Part shown: positions 8,496 to 17,222 of the stretch, piece by piece
Numbering within the stretch: position 1 is the first letter of the stretch
Layout: each line of letters starts with the position of its first letter
Source of the DNA: PLOWO2-12-38-17 sp963709355
GTDB lineage: Bacteria; Planctomycetota; Brocadiia; Brocadiales; Brocadiaceae
Assembly: GCA_963709355.1 (NCBI GenBank)
Contig: CAVPVY010000005.1
Location: 1,364,001 to 1,428,000 of the forward strand
Length of the DNA stretch: 64,000 bases
Direction of reading: 5' to 3'
Translations under genes and position numbers: made by a program
Notes under the pieces: generated by a model
What the model saw: only the letters and a program-made list of their open reading frames with translations
Told to the model about the DNA's origin: nothing
Databases searched by the model: none

Positions 8496-9866
8496 TTATC
8501 CAAGCACATTATACTTTCTCACCCTGAACTCAACACCCAGTTCTTCAGCTATCTTTTTACACTTCTCAACATCAATGTCCGACATATCCACTATCGAAAC
8601 TTTTACATTGGGTATCACCTTACTTGCATCTTTAATAAATTGAATAAGGGAAGGATATGCCCTATCTTTAAAAACAGGCTTACATATTTTCTCATATTTT
8701 TCAGCATTTTCAGCATTTAAACTAATACAAATTGTATCTATCAATCCTTTTAATTCAGAAATAATAAATCTGCCATTAATTAAGTCTCCAAGACCGTTTG
8801 TATCCAATCGAATATGTTTTCTTTTTGATTTCAAGTAGCTTGCGACAGCAATTAACACATCGAGTCTTTCTGTTGGCTCTCCGTAACCACAAAACACGAC
8901 TTCGTCATATCCGCCAGTATCTCCCATATCGTTAATTACTTCACCAAATGTCGGTTCCCTTTTTAATTTTAAATTATGGCCTTTGACGATTGGGTAGCTC
9001 TCCCTCATGCAAAAAGAGCACATATTTGAACAACGATTTGTCAGGTTAATGTACAACGAATTTCTTATTGCATAGGCAACTTTACCTTCCAGTTCAGTCC
9101 TACCAATACCAAATAATTTATAAGCATTAAATGTTGTAATCCGCTCAACATCCCTTACTGATATATCATATATGCTGGCTAATACAGGAATAATAAAAGA
9201 AAGATATGATGGTTCATTTCGTTCGCCTCTTTTCGGCTGTGGAGCTAAAAAAGGACTATCTGTCTCTAAAAGTAACCTTTCTATAGGTACTGTTTTTGCA
9301 ACCTCCCTCACATTAATAGCATTCGAAAACGTAATTGGTCCTGCAAAAGATATGTAAAATCCCATCTCTACGCATTTCTTTGCAGTATCGGCAGAACCGC
9401 TAAAACAATGTATAACACCTTTAAAAGTACCATTCTTATATTCATTTAATATATTTAAGCAGTCAGCACTTGAATCACGAGAATGAACAATTACAGGCAA
9501 ATTCAGTTCTTTAGCCAGAGCCAATTGTTTGCGAAAGACCTTTTGCTGGTCTTCGTGAAGACTACGGTTTCTATAATAATCAAGCCCAGTCTCTCCAATC
9601 GCAATAACCTTTGGTGCTTTAACCAGAGATTCTAATATCTGCCAATCTTGTTCTGTAACTTTAGAGGCATCATGCGGATGGATTCCAACGCTTGCATAAA
9701 CATTATCAAATTTACTTGCCAAAGCTATACTCTTTTTACTTGAGGCAAGGCTTGTACCTACATTAATAATACACCCTACATCTGCTTCTCTGGCACGCGA
9801 AAGAACGGATTCAAGGTCTGATTTATATTCTGGGAAATCAAGATGGGCATGCGTATCAATGATCAT
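8496..9866 (-). CDS. TatD-family hydrolase fused to a radical SAM domain
   Basis: Residues 1-255 are a TatD metal-dependent hydrolase: MIIDTHAHLDFPEY, GIHPHDAS, IGETGLDYYRN, IVHSRDS, HCFSGS and LLETDSPFLAPQPKRGERNEP. Residues 256-456 form a radical SAM domain with Cys-x3-Cys-x2-Cys in TNRCSNMCSFCMRE, then VVFCGYGEPTERLD. TatD-associated radical SAM proteins are known as separate neighbours and fusions. TatD proteins act as 3'-5' exonucleases or D-aminoacyl-tRNA-type hydrolases; the role of the partner is unknown. It is last in the ffh operon. Confidence 0.85.
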   Translation of the reverse strand: MIIDTHAHLDFPEYKSDLESVLSRAREADVGCIINVGTSLASSKKSIALASKFDNVYASVGIHPHDASKVTEQDWQILESLVKAPKVIAIGETGLDYYRNRSLHEDQQKVFRKQLALAKELNLPVIVHSRDSSADCLNILNEYKNGTFKGVIHCFSGSADTAKKCVEMGFYISFAGPITFSNAINVREVAKTVPIERLLLETDSPFLAPQPKRGERNEPSYLSFIIPVLASIYDISVRDVERITTFNAYKLFGIGRTELEGKVAYAIRNSLYINLTNRCSNMCSFCMRESYPIVKGHNLKLKREPTFGEVINDMGDTGGYDEVVFCGYGEPTERLDVLIAVASYLKSKRKHIRLDTNGLGDLINGRFIISELKGLIDTICISLNAENAEKYEKICKPVFKDRAYPSLIQFIKDASKVIPNVKVSIVDMSDIDVEKCKKIAEELGVEFRVRKYNVLG

Positions 9867-9885
9867 AATTTTATAATATTATAGT

Positions 9886-10314
9886 TTACACATTTCTTGC
9901 GATAGCATATTTAAAATGTGTTATTTTCGGATGTTTTTCTGCTGAAGATAAAAAAATAGAAATAACATCAAATCTTAAGCCAATGTCTTTAATTTTATTT
10001 TTTGAAATATAATGTGAAGCGATTCTTAAAATACGCCTTTTCTTAGCCTCTGTTACGGAAAGTTCAGGTGGGCCATATAAATCTCCATGACGGGTTTTTA
10101 CTTCAACAAATACAACCGTGCCATGGTCAAAACAAATTATGTCAATCTCTCCAATCCTGCATCTGTAATTTCTCTGAAGTATTTTATATCCGTTTCTTTT
10201 CAGAAATTTTACAGCTATCTGTTCACCTTCACTACCAACCGCTCTCCTATAAGGCAACGTTCTTTTGTTTTGTTTAAACAAATTACTTATTATTGATGTA
10301 ATATGTTTAAACAT
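9886..10314 (-). CDS. yraN: YraN (UPF0102) family putative endonuclease
   Basis: The 142-residue protein has the full family pattern GSEGEQIAVKFLKRNGY, NYRCRIGEIDIICFD and VVFVEVKTR. The E...D...ExK arrangement resembles a Holliday-junction-resolvase-like nuclease fold, but activity of the family is not well established. Its place after rplS is common in bacteria. A 25-residue basic extension precedes the conserved core. Cytoplasmic. Confidence 0.85.
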   Translation of the reverse strand: MFKHITSIISNLFKQNKRTLPYRRAVGSEGEQIAVKFLKRNGYKILQRNYRCRIGEIDIICFDHGTVVFVEVKTRHGDLYGPPELSVTEAKKRRILRIASHYISKNKIKDIGLRFDVISIFLSSAEKHPKITHFKYAIARNV

Positions 10315-10370
10315 GAAGTATTTTTCTACAATCTAAACACCAAAAGGTACAATTTGAGGTACTTTTTAAC

Positions 10371-10763
10371 TTACTTTTGTTCTTCAGATGTCGCCACACC
10401 GGCAGTTCCGGTTTCTTCTTTCACGTATTTTTCCTGTAATCGCGTACCCCTAGCCGTTCTATCACGCATATAATACAATTTTGCTCGCCTTACTCTACCC
10501 GATTTTATTACCTTTATATCAGTGATTTGTGGGGAATGTAACGGAAATACTCGTTCTACTCCCTCACCTTGGACAATACGCCTTACTGTAAAAGTCTCTT
10601 TAAAACCCCCTCCATTTCTTGCTATCACAACGCCGATAAACACCTGAATGCGTTCTTTGCCACCTTCTATAATTTTTAATGAAACATCTACCTGGTCACC
10701 CACTGAAAACTGCGGTAATGTCTTTTTAATCTGCTCTTTTTCAATTACATCAATAATGTTCAT
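10371..10763 (-). CDS. rplS: 50S ribosomal protein L19
   Basis: This is a 130-residue L19 with FSVGDQVDVSLKIIEGGKERIQVFIGVVI written across the first strands, then FTVRRIVQGEGVERVFPLHSP and RRAKLYYMRDR. L19 sits at the 30S-50S interface. The C-terminal tail (KYVKEETGTAGVATSEEQK) is longer and more acidic than in the E. coli protein (115 residues). It lies in the conserved rpsP-trmD-rplS order, 224 bp after trmD. Confidence 0.95.
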   Translation of the reverse strand: MNIIDVIEKEQIKKTLPQFSVGDQVDVSLKIIEGGKERIQVFIGVVIARNGGGFKETFTVRRIVQGEGVERVFPLHSPQITDIKVIKSGRVRRAKLYYMRDRTARGTRLQEKYVKEETGTAGVATSEEQK

Positions 10764-10987
10764 GACAATTATCTCCCAATCTGCAAAAACTAAAAATTAT
10801 TTTAAATATTTGTTGTTAAAATGCACAATCATATTCTTCTTTTCACTTAGAATAATGTTTATAGTTATCATATTAAATTCATTAATCATAGTCTTAGCCC
10901 CTTACTTTTTTTTCATTCTGAACGGAGTGAAGAATAGAATTAAAGCATCTCAATCTAAAACAAAATTAATTATGTTAATTAACAATG

Positions 10988-11668
10988 CTATATTTTCTTT
11001 AAAATATCGGGTCTTTTCTCAATAGTTCTCTTTACCGCATTCTCTCTCTGCCATTCCTTTATTTTTTGATGATTACCTGATATCAAAATCTCAGGTACCT
11101 TCATACCTCTATATTCAGCTGGACGCGTATACTGAGGATACTCCAGTAGAATATCTGCAAATGATTCATTGACAACAGATTCAGAATCGCCCAGTACACC
11201 GGGTATCAAACGAACAACGGCATCAATAACAACCATTGCTGGTATTTCTCCTCCTGACAAGATGTAATCACCAATCGAGAGTTCAAATACATCTAGCCCC
11301 AATCTAATCCTTTCATCAACACCTTCATAACGACCGCAAAGAAGCATCAGATATGGTTCTCTCGCTAGCTCTCTTGCTATTTGTTGATCGAACTTAATGC
11401 CCTGAGGTGTTAACAATATTTTTTTTCGACATGGACCTGTCTGCTGTTCAACAGTCTCCACCGTATTAAAAATAGGCTCAGGTTTCATTACCATACCAGC
11501 CCCTCCGCCATAAGGTCTGTCGTCAACACAACGTTTATTTTCTGCATAATCCCTGATATTAAATAGGTTATACTGAACCAGCGTCTTCTCTTTTGCAATC
11601 CTTAGAATGCTGCAATTCAGTATACTCTCAAACATCTCAGGGAATAATGTTAAAACATCAATCCTCAT
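10988..11668 (-). CDS. trmD: tRNA (guanine-N1)-methyltransferase
   Basis: The 226-residue SPOUT-class enzyme methylates G37 of tRNAs with SAM. Motifs: MRIDVLTLFPEMF, VDDRPYGGGAGMVMKPEPIF, LLCGRYEGVDER and IGDYILSGGE (knot region), then PQYTRP. It starts 4 bp after rpsP. A rimM gene, often found between rpsP and trmD, is absent here. Confidence 0.95.
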   Translation of the reverse strand: MRIDVLTLFPEMFESILNCSILRIAKEKTLVQYNLFNIRDYAENKRCVDDRPYGGGAGMVMKPEPIFNTVETVEQQTGPCRKKILLTPQGIKFDQQIARELAREPYLMLLCGRYEGVDERIRLGLDVFELSIGDYILSGGEIPAMVVIDAVVRLIPGVLGDSESVVNESFADILLEYPQYTRPAEYRGMKVPEILISGNHQKIKEWQRENAVKRTIEKRPDILKKI

Positions 11669-11671
11669 AGT

Positions 11672-11929
11672 TTATTGCTTAAAAGCAATTCCAAACTTTT
11701 TCAAAACACTCGCTACTGATTCTGTTGGCTTTGCTCCGACACTCAACCAATATTCTATGCGCTCTTTTTTCAAAACGACCTGCTTTTCCGCATTCTTTTC
11801 CATTGGGTCGTACGTACCAAGATTTTCAATTACGCTGCCGTCACGTTCTTCGTGTGCATCAAAAGCCCCGATCCTGTAATAAGGTCTATTTTTGCGACCC
11901 ATCCTCTTCATTCTGATTCTTACTGCCAT
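11672..11929 (-). CDS. rpsP: 30S ribosomal protein S16
   Basis: The 85-residue protein starts MAVRIRMKRMGRKNRPYYRI and has SVIENLGTYDP and YWLSVGAKPTESVA, all typical of S16, an early 30S assembly protein. The start ATG is preceded by a strong Shine-Dalgarno (gaggagaaaaa on the coding strand). Part of the ffh-rpsP-trmD-rplS operon. Confidence 0.96.
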   Translation of the reverse strand: MAVRIRMKRMGRKNRPYYRIGAFDAHEERDGSVIENLGTYDPMEKNAEKQVVLKKERIEYWLSVGAKPTESVASVLKKFGIAFKQ

Positions 11930-12065
11930 TTTTTCTCCTCATAAAATTAATATTAAAAACCTTTTTTGGAATATTAATCGTTTCACAAATTAACACACAT
12001 ATTCCATAATTATGAATACTCCATTTAAAATCTGAACTATTAATCTTTTATAATTGTCAAATATT

Positions 12066-13418
12066 TTATTTTATCAAATCCTTTGCAAAAGGTAAGTTTT
12101 TGGTTAAAAATCCCATTTTCTTCATGCCTTTTGAACTACCTTTAAAATGTTTAATAAGTTTCTTCATAGATCTAAATTGCTTTAACAATTGATTAACATC
12201 CTGAATAGCAGTCCCACTTCCTTTTGCAACACGCTGTCTTCTACTTCCATTGATAATATCCGGATTTATCCTTTCCTCCCTGTTCATGGATTTGATAATT
12301 GCCTCAATCTTCTTGAAATTGTCTACGTCTATATTCATTTCGTCAACCTTATTCCCAATGCCAGGTATCATTCCAATTATTTCTTTTAGCGGTCCCATTT
12401 TCTTTATCTGTTGAAGTTGGCTTAAGAAGTCATCCAAACTTAATGAATCATCCTGAATCTTTTTACTTAGCTTCTGAGCCTCTTCTAAATCCATTGCCTG
12501 CTGTGCGCGTTCTACCAGTGTTACAACATCACCCATGCCGAGAATCCTTGAAGCCATGCGGTCAGGATGAAATTCTTCTAAACGATCCAGTTTTTCCCCT
12601 ACTCCAACAAACTTAATGGGTTTCCCCGTAACTGCCTTAATTGAAAGAGCGGCTCCACCCCTTGTATCGCCATCGAGTTTTGTTAATATCACACTGTCAA
12701 AACCTAATTGGGTATTAAACTCCTTAGCACTATTAACGGCGTCCTGACCTGTCATTGAATCACATACGAAATAAATCTGATGTGGTTTTATTTTTTCTTT
12801 AATCTCTTTTAGTTCAGACATCATTTCGTCATCAATATGTAACCTTCCTGCGGTATCAAATATAACCACATCATTTGAATTCTCCTTTGAAAACTTAATA
12901 GCATTTTGACATATTCTTACCGGCTGAGAGTTGGACTCAAAATATACGGGTATTGTTAGCTGCTCACCCAGTACCTTCAATTGTTCGATGGCTGCTGGTC
13001 GCTGAACGTCTGCCGCAACAAGTAACGGCTTCCTACCCTTCATATGTACAGTATTTGCAAGTTTGCCGGCAGTAGTAGTTTTCCCACTACCCTGTAATCC
13101 TACAAGCATTATTAACGTCTGTTCACCATCATTAAATGGAAGTACAGTGTCAGATGTTCCCATTAAATTTATTAATTCATCATGAACAATCTTAATAATT
13201 TGCTGCCCTGGAGTAATACTTTTTACGACTTCCTCTCCGATAGCACGATCAGTTACATGCTGGATGAACTCTTTAACAACTTTATAATTCACATCCGCTT
13301 CAAGCAACGCCAGACGTACTTCATGTATACCGTCTCTGATATTTGACTCTGTCAGACGCCCCTTGCTACGTAATTTGCTGAAAATACATTCTAAACTTTT
13401 TGAAATTGCCTCAAACAT
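12066..13418 (-). CDS. ffh: signal recognition particle protein Ffh (SRP54)
   Basis: The 450-residue GTPase has an N domain (1-85), a G domain with GLQGSGKTTTAGKLA, DVQRPAAIEQL, DTAGRLHID and LTKLDGDTRGGAALS, and a methionine-rich M domain (about 300-450) that binds signal peptides and 4.5S RNA (SGTAIQDVNQLLKQF). Ffh targets nascent membrane proteins to the SecYEG translocon through FtsY. First gene of the minus-strand operon, 60 bp downstream of a consensus-like promoter. The length is normal for the family. Confidence 0.96.
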   Translation of the reverse strand: MFEAISKSLECIFSKLRSKGRLTESNIRDGIHEVRLALLEADVNYKVVKEFIQHVTDRAIGEEVVKSITPGQQIIKIVHDELINLMGTSDTVLPFNDGEQTLIMLVGLQGSGKTTTAGKLANTVHMKGRKPLLVAADVQRPAAIEQLKVLGEQLTIPVYFESNSQPVRICQNAIKFSKENSNDVVIFDTAGRLHIDDEMMSELKEIKEKIKPHQIYFVCDSMTGQDAVNSAKEFNTQLGFDSVILTKLDGDTRGGAALSIKAVTGKPIKFVGVGEKLDRLEEFHPDRMASRILGMGDVVTLVERAQQAMDLEEAQKLSKKIQDDSLSLDDFLSQLQQIKKMGPLKEIIGMIPGIGNKVDEMNIDVDNFKKIEAIIKSMNREERINPDIINGSRRQRVAKGSGTAIQDVNQLLKQFRSMKKLIKHFKGSSKGMKKMGFLTKNLPFAKDLIK

Positions 13419-13477
13419 ATAACATTAAGAAATTTAGTAGAATTTAGAATTTAAACGTAAATCATAAACAAAGACGA

Positions 13478-13506
13478 ATTATATTCAGAATAATTACAAT
13501 ATTCAA
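13478..13506 (-). promoter_or_regulatory. sigma70-like promoter for the ffh operon
   Basis: On the minus strand the -35 TTGAAT (13506-13501) and -10 TATAAT (13483-13478) are separated by exactly 17 bp. They lie 60 bp upstream of the ffh start codon. A single-mismatch -35 and a perfect -10 with ideal spacing make this the best candidate for the operon promoter. Confidence 0.6.
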
Positions 13507-13630
13507 ATAAATTTTATAAATACACTTCATAATTATAGTTACACAGTATTAGTTAATTTATTATATCATATAAAGAGCTACTTTCATGACCGTTGTATAA
13601 ACAACATAAAAATGTATAACATCTGAAAAT

Positions 13631-13646
13631 TACTTCTCTTAAAATT
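13631..13646. repeat. 16-bp direct repeat, left copy
   Basis: TACTTCTCTTAAAATT recurs at 14712-14727 on the other side of the insertion sequence, with continued near-identity for about 5 bp. It is offset from the terminal repeats by 8-9 bp on each side, so it is not a standard target duplication. Confidence 0.6.
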
Positions 13647-13649
13647 GTA

Positions 13650-14628
13650 TTAGCTATAGACATAGGTAACACTTTTGTAATTAGGAAAAGTTTGTAATTT
13701 TTGCAGTGGAGTCCACCCCGGAAGCCCCATGTGTGGTCTTTTGTTGTTAAAGAATTCATCGTATTTTTTACGTTCTTTTACAAGGAGGTCAAGATTCCGA
13801 GTTTTTTGTAAACGGAAAAACTCTTCTCCATCGGTTCTATGAGACCTTTCTACCTTGCCGTTTTGCTCTGGACAAGAAGGCCTATTGAGCTTGTGTTTTA
13901 TACCCAACCCCATGCACGACAGGGTAAAAGGATGTGTCTTGGGCTGCCGTAAGGGATGGGTTTTGGGTTCACCGGTGTAAGCATTGGTAAAGACGGCGTC
14001 GTTGTCGGTCCTGATGTGCCTGATCTTGAAAGGAAAGCGTCTGAATATATATTGCAAGAAGTCCAGGGAGTTAGATGTAGAGCGTTCCTGGTAAAGTTTG
14101 GTGAATTTGATCCTGGTAGAGTCGTCCTGAGCGGAGTACTGAACAAAGCTCCCGGGTCTGTAGCCGCCCAGCAGCTTTATATCTACCTGTAGGTATCCTG
14201 GAGAGGGCATCTGATAACACTTAGGTTTTCTGTGCATCTTCTTGGGTTTCTCAATGAGGCCGTTGCGTTTTAAAGTGGCGTATATGGTGGACCTTGGAAG
14301 CGAGATATTATAGTCCTTCAATAAGAACAGCCGTATACGGTCGGGGCCGAAGGAAGTGGTTTTACGAAGTCTTATGATGATAGACTGAATATATTTATGG
14401 GTAAGCATAGGGGAGCGTCTGGGACGTTTTGAGCGATCAATGAGGCTTGCAGGGGTCACCTCCTGAGTCTTCGTAACGTTTAAGCCATTTATAGAAACAT
14501 TTACGAGATATGCCAAAATACAGGCATACCTTTGAGACGTTATTAATCTTTTTATACATGAGCATCCAGGCTAACCTTTTTCGACTAAGTTGATCGTAAT
14601 AATACTTGGGCATGGGTAACATCTCCAT
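13650..14628 (-). pseudogene. IS transposase (HTH plus DDE integrase core), frameshifted
   Basis: Two overlapping frames make one transposase. The first (14628-14437) holds the helix-turn-helix N-terminus ending FYKWLKRYEDSGGDP. The second (to 13650) resumes with PASLIDRSKRPRRSP and holds the catalytic core: Asp in GYLQVDIKLLGG, Asp in IRTDNDAVFTNAY and Glu in QNGKVERSHRTD. Joining them needs a +1 shift at a CCCC run near 14450, suggesting a one-base insertion. Either the element is inactive, the frame is rescued by slippage, or the read is wrong. All three catalytic residues are intact. Family placement (IS481-like) rests on the single-ORF HTH+rve architecture. Confidence 0.75.
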
Positions 14629-14702
14629 AAAAAAATTTAGTAAGTCGCCTATCCCATAGGGATAGGCATATCATATTACATAAACTGTTACCCATGTCTA
14701 TA
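13655..14702 (-). mobile_element. IS481-like insertion sequence with 17-bp inverted repeats
   Basis: The left end TATAGACATAGGTAACA (13655-13671) and the right end TGTTACCCATGTCTATA (14686-14702) are inverted repeats with one mismatch and bound a 1048-bp element. It contains one transposase coding region. The stop codon of the transposase (TAA, 13652-13650) falls just outside the left repeat. No direct target duplication abuts the repeats, but a 16-bp direct repeat TACTTCTCTTAAAATT lies close by on both sides (13631-13646 and 14712-14727). A perfect internal hairpin is at 14647-14667. Confidence 0.8.
14647..14667. repeat. perfect hairpin inside the IS end
   Basis: GCCTATCCC-ATA-GGGATAGGC is a perfect 9-bp inverted repeat upstream of the transposase start, between it and the right terminal repeat. 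It could block read-through transcription or translation into the transposase, or be a transposase binding site. Confidence 0.5.
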
Positions 14703-14711
14703 TACTTTACA

Positions 14712-14727
14712 TACTTCTCTTAAAATT
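14712..14727. repeat. 16-bp direct repeat, right copy
   Basis: Right copy of TACTTCTCTTAAAATT (left copy at 13631-13646), 9 bp beyond the right terminal inverted repeat of the insertion sequence. Confidence 0.6.
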
Positions 14728-14825
14728 TTATTGAACAATGTATATACGTTTGTTAAAATTTTAATTGTGTTTATATATCATTTAAACATATATTTTTACT
14801 TTATATTTTTCAAAGGGGGGAATAA

Positions 14826-15056
14826 ATGAAAAAAGAAATACATCCTCAATACGTTGAAACAGTAATTAATTGCGGATGCGGAGAAACCTTTAAAACAAGG
14901 TCAACAAAACAAAAAATCACAGTAGAAGTTTGTTCAAAATGTCATCCGTTTTATACCGGAACACAGAAATTCTTAGATAGTGCTGGTCAAATAGAACGAT
15001 TCAAGAAGAGACTCCAGAAAACTCAGGCAACAGAAACCGCTTCTAAACAAAAATGA
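14826..15056 (+). CDS. rpmE: 50S ribosomal protein L31
   Basis: The 76-residue protein is the zinc-binding form of L31: CGC near residue 17-19 and CSKC with the following HPFYTGTQKFLDSAGQIERF. A very strong ribosome site (aaaggggggaa) precedes the ATG. The stop TGA overlaps the prfA start (ATGA), so the two are translationally coupled. L31 is a late 50S protein bridging the subunits. Confidence 0.95.
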   Translation: MKKEIHPQYVETVINCGCGETFKTRSTKQKITVEVCSKCHPFYTGTQKFLDSAGQIERFKKRLQKTQATETASKQK

Positions 15057-16144
15057 ATGAAAGTTTATTTAAAAAACTGGAAAAATTCTACGAAAGATAC
15101 AATGAATTAGAAAAGCTATTATCTGACCCTAGTGTAATTGCAGATGCCAATCGCTACACGGCTTACATGAAGGAGCATGGAAATCTATCCAAAATTGTTA
15201 GTAAGTATATGCAGCTAACAGAGACTCGCTCAAAGAAAAAGGATACTATTGACTTTCTGACACAGGAAAGCGCGGATAAAGAGCTGTCCGACATGGCTAA
15301 AGACGAACTTGGCGAACTGGAAAAACAGGAAGACGCTATCTTTGGCGAAATTAAAGATTTATTCATAACAGGTGATAAAATTTTTAACAAAAACGTAATA
15401 GCCGAAGTACGCGCTGGAACAGGTGGAGGAGAAGCGGCTCTTTTTGCCGCTGATTTATTCCGTATGTACACCAAGTACGCAGAAAACCAGGGATGGAAGG
15501 TTGAACTTTTTGATAGCAGTGAGACAGACCTCGGCGGATACAAAGAAATTACGTTTTCTATCGAAGGGAAAAATGCATATCAGAAATTGCGTTTTGAAAG
15601 TGGTACACACCGCGTTCAAAGAGTACCTCGAACAGAGGCAAGCGGTAGAGTACACACTTCAACTGCTACAGTAGCTATCCTGCCGGAAATTGAAGAAGTG
15701 GAAATTGACATAAACCCTAACGATATCGTTGTGGATACTTTTCGCGCCTCAGGTCCAGGTGGGCAGAAGGTTAATAAGACCAGTTCTGCCGTAAGAATCA
15801 CACACATACCTTCGGGATTAATCGTAAAGTGCCTTGACGAAAAATCACAGCACAAAAACAGAGCTAAAGCCATGAGAATTTTGAGGAGTAGATTATACGA
15901 AGTAATAGAAGGACAAAAAAGAGGCGAACGCGACCAAATCAGGAGAGACCAAATAGGAACAGGAGATCGCAGTGAAAAAATTCGTACATATAACTATCCT
16001 CAGAATCGTGTTACCGACCATCGGATAAATTTTACAGTTTACAATCTTGATCAAGTTATGCTAGGCCAAATTGATGAAATTATTAATGCCTTAATTAATT
16101 TTTACAAAGAAGAACAACTGAAACAGCTTGCATTAAGTACATAA
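15053..16144 (+). CDS. prfA: peptide chain release factor 1
   Basis: The 363-residue class I release factor reads UAA and UAG and triggers peptide release. The catalytic GGQ (residues 236-238, in SGPGGQKVNKTSSAVRITH) is present, as is the stop-codon recognition region RVPRTEASGRVHTSTATVA. The length is standard. The gene overlaps rpmE by 4 bp and precedes prmC, whose product methylates the GGQ glutamine. Confidence 0.96.
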   Translation: MNESLFKKLEKFYERYNELEKLLSDPSVIADANRYTAYMKEHGNLSKIVSKYMQLTETRSKKKDTIDFLTQESADKELSDMAKDELGELEKQEDAIFGEIKDLFITGDKIFNKNVIAEVRAGTGGGEAALFAADLFRMYTKYAENQGWKVELFDSSETDLGGYKEITFSIEGKNAYQKLRFESGTHRVQRVPRTEASGRVHTSTATVAILPEIEEVEIDINPNDIVVDTFRASGPGGQKVNKTSSAVRITHIPSGLIVKCLDEKSQHKNRAKAMRILRSRLYEVIEGQKRGERDQIRRDQIGTGDRSEKIRTYNYPQNRVTDHRINFTVYNLDQVMLGQIDEIINALINFYKEEQLKQLALST

Positions 16145-16178
16145 ATCTTTTAAACGAATAAATCTTACAACTGAGCCT

Positions 16179-17222
16179 TTGAATGAGCAGTCCAAACGGA
16201 TACCGCCTGAGTCCGATAAAATAAACACGCATAAAAAAAGTTATATTTTAAATAAAATTCTTTACAACGATATCAGAACTAATCAAGTTAACCCCATTGT
16301 GAATCTTGAAGAAACTTTATCCGAGAAGCCAACCATATACAATCTCACCAATTGGGCAAATAAGCTTTTAGTAGATAGTGGCATCGAATCTCCAAGATTA
16401 GATACAGAAATTATTTTAGCACATTCGGCAGGTCTTAATAGATTATATCTTCATACCTATCCCAATAAACATTTAGAAGACACCATTGTCAAGCGTTTCG
16501 TGAATAATGTAAAAAAACGTTTAAGACGAGTCCCTCTACAGTACATAACAAACCATTCCGAATTTATGTCGCTTGATTTCTATGTTGATGAACGTGTTTT
16601 AATCCCGCGTCCTGAAACAGAGTTCCTGATAGACACTGTTACAAAGATTGCACTATCTTCATACGATGAAAATGAAGTTTTTATTGTTGATATAGGAGTG
16701 GGCAGCGGAAATATTGCTATAACTCTTGCTAAAAATATTAAAAATGCCAGAATTTTTGCAATAGACATATCTCCTAATGCCATAGAAGTTGCAAAGTTCA
16801 ACGCACAAAGGCATGATGTAATGGAAAAGATCACGTTTTTATGCGGTGATATATTTAAACCTCTTAAAAGATTAGGACTTGAATCAAAAATAAATTTTAT
16901 AGTGTCCAATCCTCCCTATATTTCTAGTGATGAATTCATCTTTTTACAGGAAGAAGTCAAATGTTTTGAACCATACACAGCACTCGTCAGCGGGAAAGAC
17001 GGTCTGGAAACATTTAAAAGTATTATTTCATATGCAAAAACATGGCTTAAACGAAACGGTTTTATTGTATTTGAGGTTGCAGATAGACAGGCACAAAAAG
17101 TAATACAATTAATTAAGGATAAACGTTGTTTTAAGAATATTGATTCAATAAAAGATTATCAGAGAATAGACCGTATTGTTTTTGCACAAATGGAGGATAT
17201 TCATGGACAAAATTGTGATTGA
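16179..17222 (+). CDS. prmC: release factor glutamine methyltransferase
   Basis: PrmC (HemK) methylates the GGQ glutamine of release factors. The SAM-binding loop is DIGVGSGNIAITLA and the catalytic motif is SNPPYIS; LIPRPETEFLID is also typical. From the TTG at 16179 the protein has 347 residues, about 60 longer than usual. The conserved N-terminal domain (YNLTNWANKLLVDSGIESPRLDTEIIL) begins just after an in-frame GTG at 16299, which may be the true start. The end overlaps murA by 20 bp. Confidence 0.92.
   Translation: MNEQSKRIPPESDKINTHKKSYILNKILYNDIRTNQVNPIVNLEETLSEKPTIYNLTNWANKLLVDSGIESPRLDTEIILAHSAGLNRLYLHTYPNKHLEDTIVKRFVNNVKKRLRRVPLQYITNHSEFMSLDFYVDERVLIPRPETEFLIDTVTKIALSSYDENEVFIVDIGVGSGNIAITLAKNIKNARIFAIDISPNAIEVAKFNAQRHDVMEKITFLCGDIFKPLKRLGLESKINFIVSNPPYISSDEFIFLQEEVKCFEPYTALVSGKDGLETFKSIISYAKTWLKRNGFIVFEVADRQAQKVIQLIKDKRCFKNIDSIKDYQRIDRIVFAQMEDIHGQNCD

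Noticed and set aside
10068..10296. Plus-strand frames over yraN
   Set aside because: They are antisense shadows of a clearly conserved gene on the other strand.
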